The notes under the pieces are model-generated. The model made no database searches and was not told where the DNA came from. It saw only the letters and a list, made by a program, of their open reading frames with translations. 64,000 nucleotides of DNA. Source: Natrinema zhouii. GTDB taxonomy: Archaea > Halobacteriota > Halobacteria > Halobacteriales > Natrialbaceae. Both the position numbers and the translations under genes were made by a program. Positions 8,060 to 15,817 of this stretch are shown in pieces (position 1 is the first letter of the stretch; the number at the start of each line of letters is the position of its first letter). Location: contig NZ_CP059154.1 in the NCBI RefSeq assembly GCF_013456555.2, positions 2,294,001 through 2,358,000 of the forward strand, written 5' to 3'.

Positions 8060-9767
8060 TAGCGAGGACGAACGCAGTGAGTCCTCGAGTAAGCGAGCGG
8101 GAGCTGCGGGGACCGAGCGGAGCGAGGGCCCCGACGATGCGAGCGGCGAAGCCGCGAGCCGCGAGGACGAACGCCGATTCCCGCACGTCCCCGAATCGAG
8201 CGACGATGACGACGCCGTGATGGTTCCCGAAGCCAGCGGCGGCGCGTCCCGCTCTCGAGAGAATACGGATCACGCTCGAGAGGGCGCAATTCGTACTGAC
8301 GGCGGCAGTGGTGCCGACGATGCCAGCAACGGCGACAGCTGCTCGCCGAACACCTGCACCTGCGGCGAGAAGACCGGTGCCGACACCGAGTCGGAGACGC
8401 CGCAAGTCGCGACTGACGGTGCGGGCGTGGCAAACGTCGACGAGATGGGCGAACTCGGCGACCTCGAGTTCACCGAGCCCGCCGAGAACGTCAGCCAGGA
8501 CGTCGACAACGGCTCGCCCGACGCGCGCGTCGGGATTCCCGACGGCGTCGAGCTCGAGACGCCGGAGTACTCGATCCGTTCGCGGATGAACGACATCGAG
8601 ACGCCGGACGAGAAGACCTGGTTCATGGAACTGGACGAGGCCGTCATCGATGAGGGTCGCTGTATCCAGTGTGGAACCTGTGTCGCTGCCTGCCCGTCGG
8701 ACTCGATCGGGATCGGCGACGACGGGGAGCCGGAACTCGTCAAGATGTGTACCGGCTGTTCGCTCTGTTGGGACTTCTGTCCCCGCGGCGGCCTGCGCTA
8801 CGAGCGCCAGTGGAAGATCACCGGCGGCGACGACAATGTCAAGGGCGCAGGCGACCCGATCACGGAGTTCTCCGCAAAGGTCGAGGACGACTGGACCGAC
8901 AACGCCCAAGACGGCGGCGTCGTCACCGGGATCCTCTCGACCCTGCTCGAGGAGGGCGAGATCGACGGCGCGCTCGTCGCGACCGAGAGCGAAGAAGAAG
9001 AGTGGAAGGCCGAGAGCTACCTCGCGACGACGACCGAGGACCTCATCGCGAACGCCGGCACCGTCTACAACCAGACGATGGCGCTGGGGAACCTCGACCT
9101 CGACCAGTGGGAGCACAAGCTTCCCGACAAGTCCTGGGACGAACTCAGCATCGCGATCGTCGGTACGCCGTGTGAGATCGAAGGCATCCGCGCCCTGCAG
9201 GACTTCGAGTGGGACTACCAAGCCCAGAACGAGGGCATCCGCGCGGTCGATTACACGATCGCGCTGATGTGTACGAAGAACTTCAACTACCACAGCCTCA
9301 TGGGCGAGCAGTTGGAGGAGCAACGCGGCATCTCGCCGTCGGAGATCGGCAAGATGGACGTCCTCAACGGCAAGATGATGGTCTACGACCACGAGGGCGA
9401 GATGATCGTCGAGGAGGACATCGAGAACTTCCACGACGCCGCCCTCAAGGGCTGCGACGAGTGTGCCGACTTCACCGGCTTCTGTTCGGACATCACCGTC
9501 GGCTCCGTCGGCTCGAGCGACGAGTACTCGAGCGTCATCGTCCGGACCGAGCAGGGGATGAAGGCGTGGGAGCTGACCGAGCCGAACCTGGACTACCACG
9601 ACCTCGAGGACAAGTCCGCGGTCGGCAAGCTCCAGGGCTGGGACAAGAAGAAGGCCTTCGAGAGCCTCGAGCGACCGTTCGACCCCGACGCGCCGCGGTT
9701 CATCGAGTACACCGACCACGCCGAGAACTACGGGACGGCGCTGAACCCCCACGATCAGGGGCACTGA
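8049..9767 (+). CDS. FrhB/FdhB-like F420-dependent oxidoreductase with 2x[4Fe-4S] ferredoxin domain
   Basis: 572 aa. Residues 1 to about 150 are low-complexity and acidic, with an isolated Cys patch (C98, C103, C105). Then come two ferredoxin motifs (C205-x2-C208-x2-C211-x3-C215 and C234-x2-C237-x2-C240-x3-C244), followed by an FrhB/FdhB N- and C-terminal region (TPCEIEGIRALQDF; CDECADFTGFCSDITVGSVGS). FrhB-type proteins carry FAD and pass electrons between F420H2 and iron-sulfur clusters. Methanogen Fsr fuses such a module to sulfite reductase; here the modules are separate overlapping genes. ATG 8049 is the last plausible start before the reductase stop. Codons about 4-44 are made of short GAGCGGAGCGAG-like repeats typical of haloarchaeal intergenic DNA, suggesting that the N-terminal extension grew by repeat insertion. 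Confidence 0.85.
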   Translation: MGTDSEDERSESSSKRAGAAGTERSEGPDDASGEAASREDERRFPHVPESSDDDDAVMVPEASGGASRSRENTDHAREGAIRTDGGSGADDASNGDSCSPNTCTCGEKTGADTESETPQVATDGAGVANVDEMGELGDLEFTEPAENVSQDVDNGSPDARVGIPDGVELETPEYSIRSRMNDIETPDEKTWFMELDEAVIDEGRCIQCGTCVAACPSDSIGIGDDGEPELVKMCTGCSLCWDFCPRGGLRYERQWKITGGDDNVKGAGDPITEFSAKVEDDWTDNAQDGGVVTGILSTLLEEGEIDGALVATESEEEEWKAESYLATTTEDLIANAGTVYNQTMALGNLDLDQWEHKLPDKSWDELSIAIVGTPCEIEGIRALQDFEWDYQAQNEGIRAVDYTIALMCTKNFNYHSLMGEQLEEQRGISPSEIGKMDVLNGKMMVYDHEGEMIVEEDIENFHDAALKGCDECADFTGFCSDITVGSVGSSDEYSSVIVRTEQGMKAWELTEPNLDYHDLEDKSAVGKLQGWDKKKAFESLERPFDPDAPRFIEYTDHAENYGTALNPHDQGH

Positions 9768-10301
9768 ACGACGTCGCCTCCAGCCGCTGTGCTCCGCTGT
9801 AGCGTTCTATCGTTTTCTCGAGATGGCCGCTGCTCGCGCGTCTCGTTCGGAAACGACTCGTGAAAAGGGGTGGGAAGCCCCGGTTCGCTGCTTCCGTTCG
9901 TCTCAGTAACGGCTTCGGTGACGGTGTGTCGGCTCGATCCGCCTCTAGGCCGATATCGGGTGCCGGAAGCGGATCAACCGAACGTGCGTGAAGCGTTCGC
10001 ATAGACTTTGGGCCGACCTATGCATGCGAACAATACCCACACCACTAATTCTCGAAACCCTCGGTCGAACACCGTTTCGGGCTAACTTATTTATGTCGGA
10101 TTGTGCTAGATATTGGCACACTTGCGAGGTCGCATAGCGTGAATGAGCTCCCAGATGCAACGCGGCCCCGCTGCGGCGCATCGACGGTGTACGGCGACCT
10201 CGCGAGTGTATCCGCCCCTCCTCATTCTTCAAATAGCATCCGAATGTAGTGCGAGTATCTCCCTCCGAGCCGGCACCGGCGACGACCGCTGACTGGGTCC
10301 T
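9768..10301. other. Gene-free spacer (534 bp)
   Basis: I see no supportable gene. An AT-richer TATA-like stretch (CTTATTTATG, about 10085-10094) is followed by an ATG at 10143 opening a frame of about 50 codons with no recognisable content. Composition is lower in GC than the neighbours around 10030-10110. Confidence 0.35.
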
Positions 10302-11261
10302 TCAGAGTATCACACCGGACCGCAGTATCGCGATCAGGACGGTGAGAACTGGGATCGCGAGCAGCGTCGTCAGGAACACGCACGTCGAAACGTACTCGGA
10401 GACGAGTACGCCATCCGAGCGAGCGCTGCCGGCGAACTCGATGACGAGGATCAGCGGCGTCACGGCGGCCGGCATCGCAGTCTCGAGCACGAACACGCGC
10501 GCGACGGTCGAGTTCTCGAAGCCGATGAGGAGCGCGATACCGAGCCCGACGACGGGTGCGATGCCCATCTTGAGCGCCGTCGCAGGCCAGGCTCGAGAGA
10601 CTGCGGATGCGGTATCGGCCCTCGCGAGCTGAACGCCCAGAATCAAAAGCATGAGCGGGATCGAGGCGTCGCCGACGAGTTGCAGCGTCTCCATCGCCGC
10701 CGTGTCGGCGGGCGGGACGATATCCAGCGCTCGCGCGAGCAGTGCCGCGATAACGGCGTACGCCAGCGGAACGTAGAACACGCGGCGAACGCCCTCAAGG
10801 CCGGTGGAGCCGCTGCTCCGGGAGGCGACGTAGACGCCGACGGTGTACATCAGTACGGACTGGACCGAGAGGAAGAGGACGGCCGTCTGGCGGCCGACAT
10901 CGCCGAACGCGAAGTCGGAGACGGGGATGCCGAGATTCCCCGAGTTACAGAAGATCGCGACGAGGACGAGCCCGCTCAGCGCCGGCTCGTTCTCGCCGAT
11001 GGCGCGACCGGCGACCTCGGCGATCCCCCACATCGCCGCGGTGAACAGACCGATTCCGACCGTGACTCGCAGCAGCGTCGCCGCCGCGAGTTCGGTGACG
11101 GCGAGGCTGTGAAAGACCAGCGCGGGCGCGAGGACGTAGACGACGGCCGTGTTCAGCGGTTCCGGATCGATCTCCTTGACGGTCGCCAGCACGTAGCCGA
11201 CGGCCGCGATGGCGACGATCGGGCCGATCGCGGAGCCGAAGATACCGAGGAGATCGGCCAT
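10302..11261 (-). CDS. AEC family (auxin-efflux-carrier type) transporter
   Basis: 319 aa, about ten hydrophobic helices in two groups of five, starting MADLLGIFGSAIGPIVAIAA. Typical AEC/malonate-transporter features are visible: FCNSGNLGIPVSDF in the first half and MPAAVTPLILVIEF in the second. The family exports or exchanges organic anions; the substrate is unknown. It is a single gene convergent with the reductase operon. Confidence 0.88.
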   Translation of the reverse strand: MADLLGIFGSAIGPIVAIAAVGYVLATVKEIDPEPLNTAVVYVLAPALVFHSLAVTELAAATLLRVTVGIGLFTAAMWGIAEVAGRAIGENEPALSGLVLVAIFCNSGNLGIPVSDFAFGDVGRQTAVLFLSVQSVLMYTVGVYVASRSSGSTGLEGVRRVFYVPLAYAVIAALLARALDIVPPADTAAMETLQLVGDASIPLMLLILGVQLARADTASAVSRAWPATALKMGIAPVVGLGIALLIGFENSTVARVFVLETAMPAAVTPLILVIEFAGSARSDGVLVSEYVSTCVFLTTLLAIPVLTVLIAILRSGVIL

Positions 11262-11559
11262 CAGTCAGCGCTCGACCTCGCAGTGGGCTGGCGACTCGAA
11301 CTCCCTCGCTGACGGGTGGTGATCGCGTGTTGCATTCGCAGCGTGATACTCCCTACACGTGATATGGGGCTTGCGATCGGGTCGGACCGCGTCCGGAAAT
11401 CGCGGCGAAGAAATCGAGAGCGGTCCCGCCGTTCAGCGGACGCGCGCCCCTCTCATCGTACCGCCGGACTCACCGTTTGCGGCGGCGGGACTGTCACCGT
11501 CGAGACGGGACCGGAGGAATACGGCGGCGCGGCCGACGGCCGCGCGGTTCCCGTTCCGT

Positions 11560-11769
11560 TCAGCGGCCAGCGCGCGACCACTCCTCGTCCTGCTCGCGCC
11601 GTTCGAACCGAGCGCCCTGGCCGCACTCCGGACAGCCGAACTGCCGGTATTCGACCTCGCTGCCGATAAGCGGGATGGCTTTCTCGACGCCCGTACCCCG
11701 ACGCTTCATCTCGATACCACACCGCGAACACGTGGGTGTCTCCAGAGAGGAGTCGTTTTCGAGGGACAT
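11560..11769 (-). CDS. Small zinc-ribbon protein
   Basis: 69 aa with two CxxC pairs, CSRC and CPEC (TCSRCGIEMKRRGTG; QFGCPECGQGARF), forming a rubredoxin-type zinc ribbon, and charged tails. Many haloarchaeal proteins of this size and form have regulatory or unknown roles. The antisense frame has no domain content. Flanking spacers: 11262-11559 (298 bp) holds nothing identifiable; 11770-12514 is described separately. Confidence 0.75.
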   Translation of the reverse strand: MSLENDSSLETPTCSRCGIEMKRRGTGVEKAIPLIGSEVEYRQFGCPECGQGARFERREQDEEWSRAGR

Positions 11770-11960
11770 CGCTCTCCCCGTGTTGAATGCTATCGTCTGA
11801 CGTCCCTAAATCGTTTTCCCAGTCGTCCGCGACGACCACGATCGCCGAAGACGCTCGCTGCAGTGCGCTCTCGATTCGTCAGCGCTCAGGGGGTATGTAG
11901 ACGCTGATGGAGCGTTCACCGATTCGGCTCGCGTCTCCCCGCTCGAGGCGAGCACCGGCC

Positions 11961-12036
11961 GTTCTTTAAGTGCTTCTGGTCACAAAGTAGAGCTATGACG
12001 GGAAGACGGTCGTTCTCCGGTAGCCACATTCGATAG
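11961..12036 (+). repeat. Micro-ORF cassette copy 1 (tandem array)
   Basis: CTTTAAGTGCTTCTGGTCAC is followed by AAAGTAGAGCT and ATGACGGGAAG. The TATA-like TTTAAG lies 30 nt before the ATG at 11995, exactly leaderless spacing. The ATG opens a 13-codon frame (MTGRRSFSGSHIR) that stops at 12036. The same box, spacing and start recur at 12081, 12207 (start lost) and 55293. ATG-to-ATG spacing in the array is 121 and 126 bp, so the unit was tandemly duplicated. Whether the peptide or an RNA is the product cannot be told. Confidence 0.7.
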
Positions 12037-12080
12037 TCGCGACACTATACGCTTGACGGGCCGCGACCGCCGGTCACGTT

Positions 12081-12175
12081 CTCACTGTAAGTACTTCTGA
12101 TGACACGATGGAGTTATGACGGGAAGCTGTCCTCCTTGCGTCTCCGAACTCGGTAGCAGTGCTCGCTCTCAGTGA
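12081..12175 (+). repeat. Micro-ORF cassette copy 2
   Basis: A divergent copy: CTGTAAGTACTTCTGATGAC, then GGAGTT and ATGACGGGAAG. ATG at 12116 opens a 19-codon frame (MTGSCPPCVSELGSSARSQ) ending at 12175. The TATA element is weaker (TGTAAGTA) than in copies 1 and 4. The GTCCT block just inside the frame is shared with copies 3 and 4. Confidence 0.65.
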
Positions 12176-12206
12176 CCGTCGACACTGATCGTCCCCGAAC
12201 TGCGTT

Positions 12207-12262
12207 CGTTCTTTAAGTGCTTTTGGTCACAAGCTGAAGATACGACGGAAGAACGGTCCTTT
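12207..12262 (+). repeat. Micro-ORF cassette copy 3 (start codon lost)
   Basis: CTTTAAGTGCTTTTGGTCAC is followed by AAGCTGAAGAT and ACGACGGAAG. It aligns base for base with copy 1 through the promoter, but the ATG is ACG and one G of the GGG is missing. The promoter half is nearly identical to copy 1 while the coding half is broken, so either the RNA or the promoter is the conserved part, or this copy is decaying. Confidence 0.65.
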
Positions 12263-12285
12263 CTCGAGGCAGTCTCGTACTCCGG

Positions 12286-12411
12286 CCTTGGTATCGGTTC
12301 GCCCAGCCTTGGTATCGGTTCGCCCAGCCTTGGTATCGGTTCGCCCAGCCTTGGTATCGGTTCGCCCAGCCTTGGTATCGGTTCGCCCAGCCTTGGTATC
12401 GGTTCGAGCAG
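12286..12411. repeat. 21-bp minisatellite, six copies
   Basis: Six head-to-tail units start at 12286, 12307, 12328, 12349, 12370 and 12391. Each begins CCTTGGTATCGGTTCG and ends CCCAG; the last unit ends GAGCAG. The first five are identical, implying recent expansion by slippage or recombination. On the minus strand the unit reads ANRYQGW, but there is no gene context for that frame. The array is directly upstream of the acetyltransferase promoter. Confidence 0.95.
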
Positions 12412-12514
12412 CGCGACCGGCGGTCGAACCGCGGCGCTGGCTTGCGGGCGCGTTCGCGACGGTTCGTTCGAGTCGCTTCAGCGGACTTATTTCGAACAGG
12501 TGGCAACCACGACC

Positions 12515-13120
12515 ATGGCATCCGACGCCCTGATTCGCGTTGCGACCCCGGCGGACGCGGCCGCCGTCCGCGATATCTACGCACCCTTCTGCGAGTCGAC
12601 GGCGGTCACCTTCGAAGAGACCGTCCCGTCGGCGGCTGAGTTAGCCGATCGAATCGAATCCACCCTCGAGACGCATCCCTGGCTCGTCTGCGAAATCGAT
12701 GGCGACGTCGTCGGCTACGCCTACGCGGGGCCGTTGCGGAAGCGTCGCGCCTACGAGTGGGTCGTCGAGCTCTCGATTTACGTCGCCGACTCGGCCCGCC
12801 GGTCGGGGGTCGGTCGCGCGCTCTACGAGTCGCTGTTCGCCGTCCTCGAGCAACAGGGAATCCGCGACGCCTACGCCGTGACGACCGTTCCCAATCCCGA
12901 AACGGAGCGGTTCCACGAGCGGCTGGGATTCGAGCGACTGGTCGACTTCCCGGCGATCGGCTACACGCAGGACGAGTGGCAGGACGTGGCCTGGTGGCGG
13001 CGGCCGCTCGCCGAGAAATCTGCGACGCCCGAGCGACCGCGCCCGTTTCCGGCGGTCCGCGAGGACGACGACTGGGAGTCTCTCATTCGGACGGGTGAGG
13101 ACGCGCTCAAGCTGTCTTGA
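12515..13120 (+). CDS. GNAT N-acetyltransferase (phosphinothricin acetyltransferase-like)
   Basis: 201 aa. The PAT subgroup pattern is clear: IRVATPADAAAVRDIYAPF, STAVTFEETVPS, GYAYAGPLRKRRAYEWVVE and VADSARRSGVGRALYESLF (acetyl-CoA loop), then FHERLGFE. The family acetylates amino groups of small molecules or amino-acid analogues. ATG 12515 is preferred over GTG 12500 because ACTTATTT at 12485-12492 lies 26 bp upstream (leaderless). A C-terminal extension of about 35 residues follows the domain. Confidence 0.87.
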   Translation: MASDALIRVATPADAAAVRDIYAPFCESTAVTFEETVPSAAELADRIESTLETHPWLVCEIDGDVVGYAYAGPLRKRRAYEWVVELSIYVADSARRSGVGRALYESLFAVLEQQGIRDAYAVTTVPNPETERFHERLGFERLVDFPAIGYTQDEWQDVAWWRRPLAEKSATPERPRPFPAVREDDDWESLIRTGEDALKLS

Positions 13121-13153
13121 TTTCAGCCATCCCGATTCAGCCGTCCTGACGAC

Positions 13154-13843
13154 TCAACAGCCCAGTCGGTCCGCCAGCTCTCCGAGCCCCTCGGTGATCA
13201 GGTCCGGCTCCGCGCCGAAGGGCTCCCACGGGTTCCCCTTCCGGTCGAGCCAGACGCCCTGCATTCCCGCGTGGATCGCGCCCTGCACGTCGAACCAGAG
13301 CGCCGAAACGTGGACGAGTTCGTCGATCGGCGTCCCCGTCCGCCCGGCCGCGTGGCGGTAGAGTTCCGCATCGGGTTTGAACGTCTCGAGTTCGTCCGCG
13401 CTGATGGTATCGACGAGGAGGTCGTCGATTCCGGCGTGTTCGACCATCGACTCGAGCATTTCCGGATTGCCGTTCGAGAGGACGTACGTGTCGTAGCCCG
13501 CCTCGTGCAACCGCTCGACGCTCTCCCGGACGTCGTCGAAGACCTCGAGTTCGTGATAGACCGCGAGGATCTCCTCGCGCTCGTCGGCCGGGAGGTCGAT
13601 CCCGTGGGCCGCGAGAGCGTACGCGAGCGCGTCCCGGTTGATCTTGTAGAATGTCTCGTATTCCTCGAGGTGGTTCGCGACGAGCGTGTACTGCATCGAG
13701 CGCTCCCGCCAGGTCTGCGAGATAGGGGCGGGATCGTCGACGTCCGCGTGCTCCGCGAGTGCGGCCGCGGTCGCGTCGACGTCGACGAGCGTGCTGTAGG
13801 AGTCGAACGTGACCGTCGTCACGCGGTCGGGATCGAACGCCAT
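13154..13843 (-). CDS. Haloacid dehalogenase type II (HAD superfamily)
   Basis: 229 aa. Motif I reads VTFDSYSTLVDVDATA: the DxYGT/S nucleophile pattern of type II haloacid dehalogenases. Then VLSNGNPEML (motif II), FKPDAELYRHAA (motif III Lys) and WFDVQGAIHAGMQGVWLDR (motif IV). The enzyme may remove halide from 2-haloacids or act as a phosphatase. The start is at MAFDPDRVTTVTFDS. It is convergent with the acetyltransferase. Confidence 0.88.
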   Translation of the reverse strand: MAFDPDRVTTVTFDSYSTLVDVDATAAALAEHADVDDPAPISQTWRERSMQYTLVANHLEEYETFYKINRDALAYALAAHGIDLPADEREEILAVYHELEVFDDVRESVERLHEAGYDTYVLSNGNPEMLESMVEHAGIDDLLVDTISADELETFKPDAELYRHAAGRTGTPIDELVHVSALWFDVQGAIHAGMQGVWLDRKGNPWEPFGAEPDLITEGLGELADRLGC

Positions 13844-13940
13844 GGCGGCCCTACAGTGTGGAGAGCAAAGAACGTGGACCGTTCGTTCCGCCGACGAACC
13901 GGTCGAACGTCGGCTCGAGACGAGCGGTCGACCGAAGCCG

Positions 13941-13947
13941 CTTAGTA
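13941..13947 (+). promoter_or_regulatory. TATA box of thiE-thiM
   Basis: CTTAGTA is centred 26 bp before the thiE ATG. I see no THI-box (TPP riboswitch) fold in the short space between this box and the start. Confidence 0.45.
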
Positions 13948-13969
13948 CGAACACCGGCTGATATTCCCT

Positions 13970-14635
13970 ATGAATCTCTCGAACTGGCGGACCTATCTCG
14001 TCACGCAGGCGTCGCTGTCGGGCGACCGGACGACGCCCGAGATCGTCCGCGCGGCCATCGACGGCGGCGTCGACGCCGTCCAGTTGCGCGAGAAGGAGAC
14101 GAGCGCCCGCTCGCGGTACGAACTCGGCCTCGAACTGCGCGAACTCACCGCCGAGGCGGGCGTCGATCTGATCGTCAACGACCGGGTCGACATCGCACGG
14201 GCGATCGACGCCGATGGCGTCCACGTCGGCCAGTCGGATCTGCCGGTCGCGGTCGCCCGCGAGCTGCTCGGTTCGGATGCAATTATCGGTTGTTCGACGT
14301 CGACGGTCGCGGAAGCGCGGGAGGCGGAAGCCGAGGGGGCGGACTACCTCGGCGTCGGAGCCGTCTACGAAACCTCCTCGAAGGACGTCGACGAGGGGAC
14401 CGACGGAATCGGCCCGGAACGGATCGCCGCGATTGCGGACGCAGTCTCGATCCCGATCGTCGGGATCGGTGGCATTACGGCCGACAACGCCCGGCCGATC
14501 GTCGAGGCGGGTGCGGCCGGCGTAGCCGTGATCAGCGCGATCACGGCGGCCCCGGATCCGGCGGCCGCGACCGAGTCGCTGGCGACCGCCGTCGAAACGC
14601 CGAAGGCACTCGACGTCGGAGGAGAAGGACAATGA
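13970..14635 (+). CDS. thiE: Thiamine-phosphate synthase
   Basis: 221 aa TIM-barrel enzyme that joins HMP-PP and HET-P to form thiamine phosphate. Visible motifs: VDAVQLREKETSARSR, LIVNDRVDIA, DGVHVGQSDLP, IIGCSTST and VGIGGITADNA (phosphate loop). The start MNLSNWRTYLVTQ is supported by the TATA box. Its stop overlaps the thiM ATG by 4 nt, so the two are co-translated. Confidence 0.95.
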   Translation: MNLSNWRTYLVTQASLSGDRTTPEIVRAAIDGGVDAVQLREKETSARSRYELGLELRELTAEAGVDLIVNDRVDIARAIDADGVHVGQSDLPVAVARELLGSDAIIGCSTSTVAEAREAEAEGADYLGVGAVYETSSKDVDEGTDGIGPERIAAIADAVSIPIVGIGGITADNARPIVEAGAAGVAVISAITAAPDPAAATESLATAVETPKALDVGGEGQ

Positions 14636-15462
14636 GCGTAACCGATATCGACGCCGTCGACCTCGCGGAATCGGTCCGGACGGTTCGGGAGACGGAGCCG
14701 CTCGTCCAGTCGCTGACCAACACGGTGACGATCAACGACGTCGCGAACGTGACCCTCCACTGGGGAGGGCTCCCGGTGATGGCTGACTCGTTCGGCGACG
14801 CCGGCGAGATGGCCGACCTCGCGCGCGCGGTCCTGATCAACACCGGCCAGGTGCCCGACGGCCGCGTCGAGGCGATGCACGAAGCCGGAAAGAAAGCCAA
14901 CGAGCGCGGAATTCCGGTCGTCTTCGACCCCGTTGGCGTCGGCTCGACGCCCTCGAGGGAGGCGGTCGCCGAGAGCCTCCTCTCGGAGATTGACTTCACC
15001 GTGATCAAGGGCAACTACGGCGAGATCAGCGCGCTTGCAGGCGTCGAGGCCGAGGTCAAGGGCGTCGAATCCGTCGGCGACTACGAGGAGATCGAGCGGA
15101 CGGCCCGCTCCCTCGCCGAGTCGACCGGTTCGATCGTCGTCGCCTCCGGCGTCGACGACGTCGTCACAGACGCCGACGGCGCGGTCCGACTCACCGCCGG
15201 CCACGAGATGCTCGGCGAGGTCGTCGGCACCGGCTGTATGCTCGGCGCGACCGTCGCGACCTTCTGTGGCGCGCTCGAGGACGACCACGAAGCCGCAGTC
15301 CACGGCACGCTCGCGTTCGGTCTCGCCGGCGAACGCGCAGCCGACCTCGAGTACGCGGGGCCGGGAACCTACCGGACGAACTTCCGCGATGCCGTCGCCA
15401 ACGTAACGAGCGATACCGTCGGCGGGCCCTCCCTCGAGGAGCGACTCGAGCAGGTACTCTGA
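14632..15462 (+). CDS. thiM: Hydroxyethylthiazole kinase
   Basis: 276 aa ribokinase-like enzyme that phosphorylates 5-hydroxyethyl-4-methylthiazole for ThiE. Motifs: PLVQSLTNTVTINDVANVTL, PVVFDPVGVGSTPSR, IKGNYGEI and the GTGCMLGATVA anion hole/catalytic segment. It overlaps thiE by 4 nt. The two genes form a thiazole-salvage operon. Confidence 0.95.
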   Translation: MSVTDIDAVDLAESVRTVRETEPLVQSLTNTVTINDVANVTLHWGGLPVMADSFGDAGEMADLARAVLINTGQVPDGRVEAMHEAGKKANERGIPVVFDPVGVGSTPSREAVAESLLSEIDFTVIKGNYGEISALAGVEAEVKGVESVGDYEEIERTARSLAESTGSIVVASGVDDVVTDADGAVRLTAGHEMLGEVVGTGCMLGATVATFCGALEDDHEAAVHGTLAFGLAGERAADLEYAGPGTYRTNFRDAVANVTSDTVGGPSLEERLEQVL

Positions 15463-15544
15463 TCCGGCCGAACCGCGCCGGTCACCGTTCCGATAGCCGA
15501 ACTGTATTGAAACCGTTTTAGTACCCGCTGGTGAACTGGAGCGT

Positions 15545-15817
15545 ATGGCTCGAGATGACCTGCAGAACGCGGCCGACTCGATCGAACGGGCGGCCGACGC
15601 GACGTCCGACGACGAAGCACAGGAGCGACTCCAGACGCAAGCGGCGAAGTTCGAGGACTACGCGACGGCCGATCACGGCCCGGATCACGGACAACTCGCG
15701 CGTCACGAACACATCCTGAACGAGATCGCCGACGAGGAGGGCGGCCACGTCGCGTCGAACCTCGAGGACGCGCTCGCGTCGATCTCCGAGTTCCGGTCGA
15801 CGCTCGAGGGCGTCTAA
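15545..15817 (+). CDS. Small acidic helical protein (DUF7553-like)
   Basis: 90 aa, Asp/Glu/Ala-rich and predicted mostly helical: DDLQNAADSIERAADATSDD, then a HGPDHGQLARHEHILNEIAD segment with several His residues. I recognise it as a widespread haloarchaeal family of unknown function (DUF7553, from memory). A TATA box (GTTTTAGTA, near 15514) lies about 27 bp before the ATG, supporting a leaderless start. Confidence 0.8.
   Translation: MARDDLQNAADSIERAADATSDDEAQERLQTQAAKFEDYATADHGPDHGQLARHEHILNEIADEEGGHVASNLEDALASISEFRSTLEGV

Larger units (their letters stand above)
11770..12514. other. Gene-free region with micro-ORF cassettes and a minisatellite
   Basis: 745 bp without a conventional gene. 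It contains three tandem promoter/micro-ORF cassettes (11961-12262) and six 21-bp repeats (12286-12411), then the promoter of the acetyltransferase gene. Each is listed separately. Confidence 0.7.

Noticed and set aside
8007..9764. 585-codon frame antisense to the FrhB-like gene
   Set aside because: Typical GC-rich antisense open frame without any domain; the sense strand has ferredoxin motifs.
10143..10293. Short ATG frame of about 50 codons in the 9.8-10.3 kb spacer
   Set aside because: Ser/Arg-rich composition and no conserved feature beyond a distant TATA-like sequence.
11359..11907. 182-codon frame antisense to the zinc-ribbon gene
   Set aside because: No domain content; the opposite strand has two clean CxxC pairs.
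12091..12175. Box C/D sRNA in cassette copy 2 (a CTGATGA-like stretch)
   Set aside because: The C-box-like sequence is not conserved in the other three copies and no consistent D box pairs with it.
12281..12411. CRISPR array
   Set aside because: The repeats are directly abutting 21-bp units with no spacers.
12213..12584. Minus-strand frame encoding ANRYQGW repeats through the minisatellite
   Set aside because: The heptapeptide repeat is just the translated 21-bp DNA repeat; flanking codons are not protein-like.
13900..13969. TPP riboswitch upstream of thiE
   Set aside because: The leader predicted from the TATA box is only a few nucleotides long and no THI-box core is visible.
13858..14631. 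Upstream extension of the thiM frame through thiE
   Set aside because: It is a shifted reading of thiE; ThiM begins at 14632 with its family N terminus and a 4-nt ATGA overlap.
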